A stretch of 9,794 nt of DNA from Actinomycetota bacterium. GTDB lineage: Bacteria > Actinomycetota > Actinomycetes > Actinomycetales > Microbacteriaceae. The stretch covers positions 1 to 9,794 of the forward strand of contig VGAV01000063.1 of the NCBI GenBank assembly GCA_016870695.1, written 5' to 3'. Numbering within the stretch: the stretch's first letter is position 1; the number at the start of each line of letters is the position of its first letter. Made by a program: the position numbers and the translations under genes. Under the pieces are notes generated by a model that made no database searches, was not told the DNA's origin, and worked only from the letters and a program-made list of their open reading frames with translations. Shown piece after piece: positions 1 to 6,424 of this stretch.

Positions 1-519
1 CGCCTGCACGCGGTCGAGGGTCACGGTCGCGAGTCCCTTCGGCAGCGCCGGGGCCGCCCGCGGCGCGGGCACCCGCACGGTCCCGGTGTCGAGCAGCCGG
101 TCGATGTCGCCCTGGCTCAGACGCCGCTCGCGGGCGGCATCCGTCCGTTCCCGGCGCTCCGCGCGGTATGCCTCGAGACGCCGGTGCAGCACCTCCTCCG
201 TGAACGGCTTTACGAGGTAGCCGACGACGTGGGCGGCCAGCGCCTGCCGCACGGTCACCTGGTCCTGTGACGAGCTGATGACGAGGACGTCCGGGCCGTC
301 CGCGCCGAGCGTGCGGAGCCGATGCAGCACCTCGACACCGCTGATGTCGGGCAGGCGCATGTCCAGCAGGACGAGGTCGACGCCCGCCTGCGCCTGCGTC
401 ACGGCGGCCGTGCCGGTCCCGGCGGAGCCGACGACCGCGAAGCCCGGCGCCGCGGCGACGAACCGGCCGTGCAGGGCGCGCGCGGCGGCGTCGTCGTCGC
501 AGATGAGCACCCGGATCAT
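1..519 (-). CDS. CitB/DctR-type response regulator, C-terminus cut off by window edge
   Basis: Cytoplasmic response regulator expected to take phosphate from the kinase encoded just upstream and control the divergent tricarboxylate transporter. The 173 visible codons hold a complete receiver domain (about residues 1-120): acidic pocket D8-D10, phospho-acceptor D53 in LVLLDMRLPD, S82 in the switch position, and K104 in the YLVKPF motif. After it comes the linker of the CitB/DctR family (about 120-173, with the LPKGL stretch), which normally leads into a C-terminal DNA-binding helix-turn-helix that lies outside the window. Family members are usually about 220-240 residues, so about a quarter is missing. 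The ATG overlaps the kinase TGA as ATGA (516-519), and GGAGG lies 7 nt upstream, so the two genes are translationally coupled. Seen: receiver residues and overlap. Inferred: the target operon. Confidence 0.93.
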   Translation of the reverse strand, partial: MIRVLICDDDAAARALHGRFVAAAPGFAVVGSAGTGTAAVTQAQAGVDLVLLDMRLPDISGVEVLHRLRTLGADGPDVLVISSSQDQVTVRQALAAHVVGYLVKPFTEEVLHRRLEAYRAERRERTDAARERRLSQGDIDRLLDTGTVRVPAPRAAPALPKGLATVTLDRVQA

Positions 520-1793
520 GCCCGCGCCTCCATGTCGAAGGCGAACCGCGCCCCGCCCCACGCCGAGCGGGAGACGAGGAGCTCGCCGCCGCGGTCGGTC
601 ACCGCGCGTCGGACGACGGCGAGTCCGATGCCCCGCCCCGTCCCGGTCCGGTCCGGCTTCGACGAGAAGCCGAGACCGAACGCCCGCTCCTGCTCCCGCG
701 GGTCCAGGCCGGGGCCGTCGTCGTCGACGGCGCCGTGGAGGATGCCGCCCACCTGCGCGAGCGAGCACCGCACCCTCGTGGCGCCGGCCTCGGCCGCGTT
801 CCGGCACAGGTTGCTGAGGATGAGCACGACCGTCTCGTCGATCGCGACGTCCGGGTCGATCTGCGTCTCCAGCCGCGCGCCGAGGGCCGCGACCTCGCTG
901 CGCAGCGCCTCGATGCTCGCGCTCACGAGGGATGCGCCGAGCCGGCTGTCCACGGTCGGACGCGGCTCGAGCCCTGGCATCGCCGCGGAGATGTAGGCCA
1001 TGGCATCCTGCGTGTCGCCATGCGAGACGAGACCGTGCAGGACGTGCAGGCGGGTGCCGAACTCATGGGCCTGCTCCCGCAGCGCGGCCATGGTGCGCGC
1101 GGTCTGCTCCTGCTCGGCGGCGAGGGCGTCGAGGCGGCGGAAGCGCCGCTCGATCAGCGCGGCCAGGACGGACGACGCGAGCGTGCCCGCCACGAGCGCG
1201 CCCACGGCCCACGGCATCAGCTCGCCCAGGGCCTCGTCGCGCTCGGTGAGGATGCTCGACTGCAGGACGCCGACGGCGACCATGCCGACCACGTCCCCGC
1301 CGTCGCGGACGGGCACCTTCGCGCGCAGCGAGCTGCCCGAGGGGCCGGTCTCGACGCCGAAGAACGGCGTCCCCGCCAGGACGCTCGCGTTGGCGGTCTC
1401 CACCTGCCGTCCGCGCTGGTCCGCCGACGGGTGCGTGATGCGCACGCCCTCGTCATCGGTGATGACGACGTAGAAGACGCCGGTGGTCCGTTCGATGAGG
1501 TCGGTGAGCGGCTGCAGCGCCGCCGTCGCGGGGGCCAGGTCGGCGGCATCCGCGAGGTCCGTCGCGCTCCCGGCGGGGGACATGGATGCCACGGTGCCGC
1601 GCACCTCGTCGAGCTCGGCGATGCTCGTGGCCACCTCAGAGACGCGCTGCGCGGTGTCGTCGTGGATCCGCCGCTCCTGCACCCCCGCGGCGATGACGGT
1701 GGTGAGGCCGACCGCGGCGAGGACGATGACGCTGGGAAGCACGACGAGCCCCCACCGCGCCGCGCGCGCGGCTGTCGAGCGGGCATCGCGCAC
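516..1793 (-). CDS. CitA/DcuS-type sensor histidine kinase
   Basis: Membrane sensor kinase of the CitA/DcuS family, which senses extracellular di- or tricarboxylates. Counting from the GTG at 1793 (425 aa): TM1 about 15-38; an extracytoplasmic PAS-like sensor about 39-192 containing FYVVITDDEGVRITHP (107-122) and the RAKVPV stretch typical of CitA ligand pockets; TM2 about 193-214; a short helical linker; the phospho-accepting His243 in EQAHEFGTRLHVLHGL; and a HATPase domain with N-box N328/N332 (NLCRNAAEA), G1 box DDDGPG (357-362) and G2 box GTGRGIG (384-390). An upstream in-frame GTG at 1826 would add 11 residues. I prefer 1793 because AGAGAGGA lies 7 nt before it, while 1826 has no ribosome site and a possible -10 (CATAAC) falls inside the extra codons. 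It overlaps the regulator gene by 4 bp and is divergent from tctC. The ligand is inferred from context, probably citrate or another tricarboxylate. Confidence 0.93.
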   Translation of the reverse strand: MRDARSTAARAARWGLVVLPSVIVLAAVGLTTVIAAGVQERRIHDDTAQRVSEVATSIAELDEVRGTVASMSPAGSATDLADAADLAPATAALQPLTDLIERTTGVFYVVITDDEGVRITHPSADQRGRQVETANASVLAGTPFFGVETGPSGSSLRAKVPVRDGGDVVGMVAVGVLQSSILTERDEALGELMPWAVGALVAGTLASSVLAALIERRFRRLDALAAEQEQTARTMAALREQAHEFGTRLHVLHGLVSHGDTQDAMAYISAAMPGLEPRPTVDSRLGASLVSASIEALRSEVAALGARLETQIDPDVAIDETVVLILSNLCRNAAEAGATRVRCSLAQVGGILHGAVDDDGPGLDPREQERAFGLGFSSKPDRTGTGRGIGLAVVRRAVTDRGGELLVSRSAWGGARFAFDMEARA

Positions 1794-1815
1794 GGCCGGA
1801 TCCTCTCTGACGCGA

Positions 1816-1821
1816 GTTATG
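1816..1821 (-). promoter_or_regulatory. Possible -10 box for the kinase-regulator operon
   Basis: Reads CATAAC on the minus strand, about 22 nt upstream of the preferred kinase GTG, which would give a short leader containing the AGAGAGGA ribosome site. No matching -35 is visible 16-18 nt upstream, so the call rests on the -10 alone. Confidence 0.25.
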
Positions 1822-1879
1822 AGCACAAAGCGGGCGGGGGGTGCGCCGCGGGCGTCCTCCTGGGAGCGTCATCACATTC

Positions 1880-1900
1880 TGCGAGACGACGACGTTCGCA
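1880..1900 (+). promoter_or_regulatory. Small hairpin abutting the tctC ribosome binding site
   Basis: TGCGAGACG (1880-1888) pairs with CGTTCGCA (1893-1900) through 8 bp with one bulged G and an ACGA loop. It ends one base before the AGGAGG ribosome site (1901-1906). It could be a dyad bound by the response regulator or an mRNA structure affecting tctC translation. The sequence cannot distinguish these. I could not identify a clear tctC promoter in the 120-bp divergent region. Confidence 0.35.
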
Positions 1901-1913
1901 AGGAGGAGTTGTG

Positions 1914-2948
1914 ATGACGGAGCCTACGCCTTCATCTGTCCCTGACCATACGCCGGCGGGTCCCCCCGCCCGGCCCCGGTGGATCGGTCGCGTCCTGGGC
2001 GGCGCCGTCGCCGTCTCGGCGATCGCGATCGCGTCCTACGGTTCGATCACCTCGGCATCCGCGGGGGACGACATCCACGCCTCGATGACGATCATCGCCC
2101 CGGCGGCCGCGGGCGGCGGCTGGGACGGCGTCGCCCGCGAGCTGCAGCAGGCGCAGAAGGCCAACGGCCTGGTGAACAACGTGCAGGTGGTCAACATGCC
2201 GGGCGCGGGCGGCACGATCGCCCTCGGCAACGTCTCGGTGCTCAACGGGCAGGCCAACAACCTCCTCGTTGGCGGGACCGGCCTGCTCGCGGCGACCGTG
2301 CAGTTCGACTCCGCGGCGACGCTCGACGACGTCACGCCCCTGGCCGTCATGGTCGAGGAGTACGACGTCATCGTCGTCCCCGCGAGCTCGCCCTTTCAGA
2401 CGCTCGACGACCTCGTCGCGGCGTGGAAGGCCGACCCCCGCGCCCTGCCGTGGACCGGCGGCGGCTCGTTCGACCAGCTCGTCGTGGCGGAGCTCGCGCT
2501 CGCCGCCGGCATCCCTCCCGTCGAGATGACCTACATCTCGTCCGACGGCGGCGGCGAGGCGATCCAGGCCCTGCTGAACGGCACGGCGCAGGCTGCAGCG
2601 GGCGGGTACCCCGACAACATCGACCAGATCGAGTCCGGGCGTCTGCGCGCGCTGGCCCTGGTCGCGAGCGAGCCCTTGGACGGCATCGACATCCCGACGG
2701 CCGTCGAGCAGGGGTACGACATGGGCCTCACCAACTGGCGCATGCTCGCCGCCCCGAGCGGCCTCGACGACGAGCAGGTCGACGGGCTCACGGACCTCGT
2801 CCTGGACTCGACGGCGACCCCGGAGTGGGCCGACGCCCGCGCCCGGTACCACTGGACGGAGCGCATCATCACCGGCGACGACCTCACGGCGTTCCTCGCC
2901 GAGGAGCGCACGCGCATCGAGCGCCTGTACGAGGAGATGGGCCTGTGA
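1914..2948 (+). CDS. tctC: TctC, substrate-binding subunit of tripartite tricarboxylate transporter
   Basis: Extracytoplasmic solute-binding protein of the TctC/Bug family, which captures citrate or a related carboxylate and delivers it to TctAB. The ATG at 1914 has AGGAGG 7 nt upstream; the GTG directly before it (1911) is too close to that site. The 344-aa product has a basic N-terminus, a hydrophobic segment (about 25-42) and a possible signal-peptidase site after SASA (near 51). The Bug fold follows: MTIIAPAAAGGGWD near the start, then VVNMPGAGGTIALGNVSV, PWTGGGSFDQLV, a TYISSDGGGEAIQALLNG segment and NWRMLAAPSGLDD, all regions conserved in TctC proteins. There is no cysteine, hence no lipobox, so it is either membrane-anchored by its N-terminus or released. 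It is the first gene of a tight operon; its TGA overlaps the tctB ATG by one base. The exact substrate is not decidable here. Confidence 0.93.
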   Translation: MTEPTPSSVPDHTPAGPPARPRWIGRVLGGAVAVSAIAIASYGSITSASAGDDIHASMTIIAPAAAGGGWDGVARELQQAQKANGLVNNVQVVNMPGAGGTIALGNVSVLNGQANNLLVGGTGLLAATVQFDSAATLDDVTPLAVMVEEYDVIVVPASSPFQTLDDLVAAWKADPRALPWTGGGSFDQLVVAELALAAGIPPVEMTYISSDGGGEAIQALLNGTAQAAAGGYPDNIDQIESGRLRALALVASEPLDGIDIPTAVEQGYDMGLTNWRMLAAPSGLDDEQVDGLTDLVLDSTATPEWADARARYHWTERIITGDDLTAFLAEERTRIERLYEEMGL

Positions 2949-3502
2949 TGCCGTCGAACAACCCCACGTCCGTGTCGGCGACCGTCGGCAACCGGCTGCG
3001 GCTCAGCCGCGGCGGGGGACTCGTCGGTCTCGTCAAGTCGCTGGCCATGCCGCTCGTGCTCGCGGCATTCGCCACCTACCTCGTCATCGGGATCATCACG
3101 ATGCGGGTGCCCCCGAACGCGGCCTTCCCCGGTCCGCAGTTCTTCCCCGGCATCATCGCGGCGGGCCTGTACGTCTTCGCGATCGTGCTCGGCATCGGCG
3201 CGGTGCGCGCCGTCGGCGGGACCCCGGATGCCGCGGAGCCGGACGAACGGACGGTCGGGGTGGACTGGCGGTCCTTCGCGTGGGTCGTGGGGTCGTTCCT
3301 CGCGTTCGCGTTCCTGCTCGGCATCCTGGGCTGGATCATCGCCGCGGCCCTGCTGTTCACGGGCATCGCCCGCGGTTTCGGGCAGCGCAACGTGCTGTTC
3401 GCCCTGTTCGTCGGCGTGACGATCAGCTCTCTCACCTACATCGCGTTCGACATGGGGCTCGGCTTGTCCTTGCCCTCCGGCATCCTGGGATGGGCCTTCT
3501 GA
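2948..3502 (+). CDS. tctB: TctB, small membrane subunit of tripartite tricarboxylate transporter
   Basis: Small integral membrane subunit of the tripartite tricarboxylate transporter, poorly conserved in sequence but recognised by size, four-helix topology and place between tctC and tctA. The 184-aa product has a cytoplasmic-like N-terminal tail (1-30), TM1 about 32-52, the PGPQFFPGIIAAGL motif typical of TctB at 61-74 leading into TM2 (about 66-87), a polar loop 88-108, TM3 about 109-138 (perhaps a helical pair) and TM4 about 148-172. The ATG at 2948 overlaps the tctC stop in TGATG, with GAGGAG a short way upstream inside tctC, so translation is coupled. It ends one base before tctA. TctB is thought to assist assembly or energising of the TctA channel; its detailed role is not settled for the family. 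Confidence 0.9.
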   Translation: MPSNNPTSVSATVGNRLRLSRGGGLVGLVKSLAMPLVLAAFATYLVIGIITMRVPPNAAFPGPQFFPGIIAAGLYVFAIVLGIGAVRAVGGTPDAAEPDERTVGVDWRSFAWVVGSFLAFAFLLGILGWIIAAALLFTGIARGFGQRNVLFALFVGVTISSLTYIAFDMGLGLSLPSGILGWAF

Positions 3503-3503
3503 C

Positions 3504-5039
3504 ATGGACGTTCTCGTTCTCCTCGGCGAAGGATTCGCCGGCGCCCTCACCTGGCAGAACCTCGTCTGGGTGCTCGTGGGCTGCGTGCTCGGCACGGCGG
3601 TCGGCGTCATGCCCGGCCTCGGCTCGTCGATGGCGGTAGCCCTGCTGCTGCCGGTGACGTTCTCGCTCGACCCGACTGCGGCCTTCATCATGTTCTCGGG
3701 CGTGTACTTCGGCGGCCTGTTCGGCGACTCGATCACCGGCATCCTGCTGAACACCCCCGGGCAGGCGTCCGCCATCGCGTCGACGTTCGAGGGGCACAAG
3801 ATGGCCCGGAACGGGCGAGCGGCGCAGGCCCTCGCCACCGCCGCGATCGGCGCCTTCATCGGCGGCATCGTCGCGTCGATCCTCCTCGTGTTCTTCGCGC
3901 CCCTGCTCGCGGACCTGTCGAGCAGCTTCGGGCCCGCGGAGTTCTTCGCCCTCGCGGTGTTCGCCTTCGCCGCGACCTCGTCGGTGGTGACGGACAGCGC
4001 CGTGAAGGGCCTGGCCTCGCTGTTCCTCGGGCTCGGCATCACCGTGGTCGGCGTCGACGGGGTCACCGGGGCGCCGCGGTTCACGATGGACTCCCCGAAC
4101 CTCTTCGATGGCATCTCGCTCATCACCGTGACCGTCGGCATCCTGGCCCTCGGCGAGGTCATCTACGTCGCATGCCTCGAACGGCATGTGGCGAACAAGA
4201 CCATGATCCGTCCGACGGGTCGACCGTGGCTCTCACGCAAGGAGCTGAAGGAGGCAACACCAGCGTGGCTGCGCGGAACGGCGATCGGTCTGCCGTTCGG
4301 CGTGATCCCGGCCGGCGGGTCGGAGATCCCGACGTTCCTGGCCTACGGTCTCGAGAAGCGCCTGGACTCCCGCCGCAGGAAGCCGCGCTTCGGCACCGGC
4401 GCGATCCGGGGTCTGGCGGCGCCGGAGGCGGCGGGCAACTCGACCACGGGCATGGCGATGGGCTCGCTCCTGGCGCTCGGGCTGCCGGTGTCGGCGACCG
4501 CGGCGATCATGCTCGCCGCGTTCCGCCAGTACGGTCTGCAGCCGGGTCCGCTGCTGTTCGAGCGGGCGCCGGACCTCGTCTGGGCGCTCATCGCGAGCTT
4601 CTTCCTCGCGATGGTGGTGCTGCTGATCCTGAACCTCCCCTTCGCGATGGTGTGGGCGAAGCTGCTGCTCATCCCGCGTCCGTACCTGTACGCCTCCATC
4701 GCCCTGTTCTGCGGTCTCGGCATCTACGCCACGTCGGGGGCGACGTTCGACCTCGTCCTGCTGCTGGGCATCGGCCTGCTCGGCTTCCTGCTGCGCGCGA
4801 ACGACTTCCCGCTGGCGCCGCTCATCATCGGGATGGTGCTGGGACCGCTGGCCGAGACGAGCCTCCGGGATGCCGCGATGAGCGCCAACGGCGACCTCAC
4901 AACGCTCTTCCAGGGTCCGATCGTCCTGACGATCTACGCCGTGCTCGTCGTGGTGCTCGCCGTGGCCGTGCGCAATCGCGTGGTTGCACGCCGCGCGGCG
5001 GCCCGGACGCCCGAGCGCGAGAGCGTCGACGCGTCCTGA
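3504..5039 (+). CDS. tctA: TctA, large membrane permease of tripartite tricarboxylate transporter
   Basis: Large permease subunit that moves the carboxylate across the membrane, probably driven by an ion gradient. The 511 aa match the family's usual length of about 500 and show many hydrophobic helices. Conserved TctA blocks are present: VGVMPGLGSSMAVALLLP (34-51); GLFGDSITGILLNTPGQ (71-87) followed by the EGHKMARNG segment (96-104); and in the second half FGVIPAGGSEIPTFLAYG (265-282) and APEAAGNSTTGMAMGSLLA (306-324). The two glycine-rich blocks reflect the internal duplication of the family. It starts one base after the tctB stop and completes the tctCBA operon. The reading frame is intact. 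A repeat-rich region with a large palindrome follows, which may end the transcript. Confidence 0.96.
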   Translation: MDVLVLLGEGFAGALTWQNLVWVLVGCVLGTAVGVMPGLGSSMAVALLLPVTFSLDPTAAFIMFSGVYFGGLFGDSITGILLNTPGQASAIASTFEGHKMARNGRAAQALATAAIGAFIGGIVASILLVFFAPLLADLSSSFGPAEFFALAVFAFAATSSVVTDSAVKGLASLFLGLGITVVGVDGVTGAPRFTMDSPNLFDGISLITVTVGILALGEVIYVACLERHVANKTMIRPTGRPWLSRKELKEATPAWLRGTAIGLPFGVIPAGGSEIPTFLAYGLEKRLDSRRRKPRFGTGAIRGLAAPEAAGNSTTGMAMGSLLALGLPVSATAAIMLAAFRQYGLQPGPLLFERAPDLVWALIASFFLAMVVLLILNLPFAMVWAKLLLIPRPYLYASIALFCGLGIYATSGATFDLVLLLGIGLLGFLLRANDFPLAPLIIGMVLGPLAETSLRDAAMSANGDLTTLFQGPIVLTIYAVLVVVLAVAVRNRVVARRAAARTPERESVDAS

Positions 5040-5052
5040 CCCGTCGTCGAAC

Positions 5053-5099
5053 GGCGACCGGCCGTCCTGACGCGGCGCGGAGGGCGACCGGCCGTCCTG
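5053..5099. repeat. 17-bp direct repeat, two copies 30 bp apart
   Basis: GGCGACCGGCCGTCCTG occurs exactly at 5053-5069 and 5083-5099. A shorter related string, CGTCCTGAC, overlaps the tctA stop (around 5032-5040) and recurs at the end of the first copy (5063-5071). The second copy runs straight into the palindrome that starts at 5099. Confidence 0.85.
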
Positions 5100-5171
5100 G
5101 AATCGGATGACGGCCGCAGAGTCGGACCGGGAGGCAGATCCCGTCCGATTCTGCGGCGTCGATCCGATTCC
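5099..5171. repeat. Large near-perfect palindrome (about 33-bp stem, 6-nt loop) after tctA
   Basis: The left arm 5099-5132 and right arm 5139-5171 are complementary almost throughout, around the loop GGCAGA (5133-5138). The ends GGAATCGGAT and ATCCGATTCC pair perfectly (10 bp). The inner part GCCGCAGAGTCGGACCGGGA pairs with TCCCGTCCGATTCTGCGGC with one bulge and one G-U type mismatch. Each arm carries two related GAATCGGA-like boxes, so the motif occurs four times. There is no T-run, so it is not a classic intrinsic terminator, although U-less hairpins are often proposed to end transcripts in high-GC actinobacteria. It could equally be a dispersed palindromic (REP-like) element. Confidence 0.8.
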
Positions 5172-5186
5172 GCGGCCCCGGTTCGC

Positions 5187-5312
5187 GGCGCGGCTCAGGC
5201 GGTGCGGCTCAGGGCGTGCGGCCGGCGCGGCGGCCGGCGACAGCGGCGGACAGCAGGCGGCGCGGCTCAGGGGGTGGGGCCGGCGCGTCGGCCGGCGACA
5301 GCCGCGGACAGC
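5187..5312. repeat. Tandem duplication of the 3' end of the small membrane gene
   Basis: A 51-bp segment at 5262-5312, which encodes the last residues and stop of the minus-strand gene at 5267-5650, is repeated at 5204-5254 with 47 of 51 bases identical (period 58). A further 13-bp piece, GGCGCGGCTCAGG, is at 5187-5199 and recurs exactly at 5259-5271. Each copy contains the minus-strand stop context TGAGCCGC. The period is not a multiple of three, so the outer copy is in another frame and lies beyond the gene's own stop. Confidence 0.85.
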
Positions 5313-5650
5313 CGGCCGACGAAAGCGAACACGCCCACTCCCGCCAGACACGCCGCGAGGGCGGCGGCGAACAGCTCGGCGCTCCGCAGGTCGACGGACC
5401 CGAGGGCGAACATCTCGTGCGGCATGGGCAGCGCGAAGCCCGCGCCCGCCGCGGAGAGCACGATCGAGGCGGCGTACCAGGCGCCGACGAGGACGGCGAG
5501 CACGGCCGCCGCCGTCCCCAGCAGGACGGCGCGCGCACCGAAGTCCCGTCGCCCGCCTTCCGCGCGGGGGTGCGGCGGCTCGACGGGGGGAAGGGATGCC
5601 GCGGGCTCCGACAGCGGGGACACGACGACGTCGGCAGCGGTGATGCTCAT
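5267..5650 (-). CDS. Small two-helix membrane protein of unknown function
   Basis: I do not recognise a family. The 127-aa product has a polar, Pro/Glu-rich N-terminal tail (1-38), a hydrophobic helix about 40-67, a short extracytoplasmic-type loop with PMPHEM (75-80), a second helix about 91-112 and a short basic tail (RRAG). This fits two transmembrane helices with both termini inside. The ATG at 5650 is supported by GGGAGG about 6 nt upstream on the minus strand. The gene lies 150 bp downstream of the XRE-cupin gene on the same strand and may have its own promoter (see 5715-5720). Its last 15 or so codons lie inside a tandem duplication that continues past the stop. Codon use is GC-rich like its neighbours, which supports real coding. 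Function unknown. Confidence 0.7.
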   Translation of the reverse strand: MSITAADVVVSPLSEPAASLPPVEPPHPRAEGGRRDFGARAVLLGTAAAVLAVLVGAWYAASIVLSAAGAGFALPMPHEMFALGSVDLRSAELFAAALAACLAGVGVFAFVGRLSAAVAGRRAGPTP

Positions 5651-5714
5651 GGGTGTCCTCCCGAGGAAGCGGCGGCACCGGGTGGTGATGGACCCGACAT
5701 CCGGCGCTTCTCCG

Positions 5715-5720
5715 ATGCTA
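5715..5720 (-). promoter_or_regulatory. Possible -10 box for the small membrane protein gene
   Basis: TAGCAT on the minus strand fits TANNNT and would give a leader of roughly 57 nt before the ATG at 5650. There is no good -35 at 16-18 nt. GGAAAC occurs twice upstream (at 5731-5736 and 5742-5747 as read on the minus strand) but at spacings of 10 and 21 nt, which fit neither a housekeeping nor an ECF promoter. Confidence 0.2.
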
Positions 5721-5760
5721 GGAACCGCCTGTTTCCGGGGCGTTTCCCCCGCGTGACCCT

Positions 5761-5785
5761 CCGGTCGCCGTCACGGCGGGACCGG
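5761..5785 (-). terminator. Possible hairpin terminator after the XRE-cupin gene
   Basis: CCGGTC-GCCG (5761-5770) pairs with CGGC-GACCGG (5774-5785, with two unpaired G) around a TCA loop, giving a 10-bp stem about 15 nt beyond the minus-strand stop at 5801. There is no U-tract, so termination activity is uncertain. Confidence 0.35.
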
Positions 5786-5800
5786 GCGGCCGCACCCGCG

Positions 5801-6424
5801 TCAGGCGTCGCCGTCGGGCGCGTCGCCTCCGTCGGCGTGCACGATGTCCTTGACGATGAGCAGCCGGTAGGTCGTGCCGTCGGGGGAGTGCCACCGGTGG
5901 GGCGTGCCCGAGCGGCAGTACACCGAGTCGCCGACGACGAGCGTCCGCTCCCCGAACGCCCCGAACGAGATGACGATCGATCCCTCGAGCACCGTGAGGA
6001 ACTCGTCCTCGTCGTGGACGTAGTGGTCGCCGGGCTCGGCGTTGGACCCGGTGAACTCGAGCGGCTCGAAGCGGCGCGGGCCCGTGACGAGGACGCGGGC
6101 GGTCCCCTCGGCGTAGGGGCCCATCACGCCCTCGTCCGCCCCGACGAACGACGGCTCGGGGTCGTGGTCGGCGCGGGGCGGTTCCGAGCCGGCGATGAGC
6201 TGGACACGGCTGGTGCCCAGGGCGCGCGCCAATCGCTCCAGGCTGGCCATGCTCGGGCGGGCCAGGCCGCGCTCGAGCTGGCTGAGGAAGGGGTGCGACA
6301 GGGTGGCCGCCTCCGCCAGCTGCATCAGGGTGAGGCCGCGCGCCTTGCGGAGGCTCCGCAGATGCGCCCCGAGTCGCTCGTCGCTGGTGGGGGAGACGGG
6401 GGTCGCCGAGGCCATAGAGGTCAT
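5801..6424 (-). CDS. XRE-family transcriptional regulator with C-terminal cupin domain
   Basis: Cytoplasmic DNA-binding regulator of the common HTH_3 plus cupin_2 design, in which the cupin senses a small ligand. In the 207-aa product, residues about 17-78 form the helix-turn-helix (LGAHLRSLRKARGLTLMQL, then SHPFLSQLERGLARPSMASL), with the recognition helix near 43-53. Residues about 115-193 form a single cupin: motif 1 around GDHYVHDEDEFLTVLEG (132-148, candidate metal ligands H134, H137, E139/E141) and motif 2 around GDSVYCRSGTPHRWH (165-179, H176). The ATG at 6424 has GGGAGG 8 nt upstream; the next ATG (6415) has none. It lies downstream of xdhC on the same strand, bridged by a 22-codon ORF, so it is likely co-transcribed and may regulate the molybdenum-enzyme locus or itself. 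The ligand is unknown. Confidence 0.92.
   Translation of the reverse strand: MTSMASATPVSPTSDERLGAHLRSLRKARGLTLMQLAEAATLSHPFLSQLERGLARPSMASLERLARALGTSRVQLIAGSEPPRADHDPEPSFVGADEGVMGPYAEGTARVLVTGPRRFEPLEFTGSNAEPGDHYVHDEDEFLTVLEGSIVISFGAFGERTLVVGDSVYCRSGTPHRWHSPDGTTYRLLIVKDIVHADGGDAPDGDA

Noticed and set aside
735..1913. In-frame upstream extension of the tctC reading frame (long plus-strand open frame from 735)
   Set aside because: It runs antisense through the histidine kinase and has no signal or family similarity. tctC has a strong ribosome site at 1901 and a clear start at 1914.
2531..4187. Long minus-strand open frames opposite tctC, tctB and tctA
   Set aside because: Ser/Arg/Pro-rich shadows of a clearly conserved operon, as is common at this GC content.
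5040..5320. CRISPR array or insertion-sequence remnant
   Set aside because: Repeats are only two or three copies, with no regular unique spacers, no transposase fragment and no target-site duplication visible.
5721..5750. Two GGAAAC boxes as an ECF-sigma -35 for the small membrane gene
   Set aside because: They are 10 and 21 nt from the only -10-like box and there is no ECF-type -10, so the spacing does not fit.
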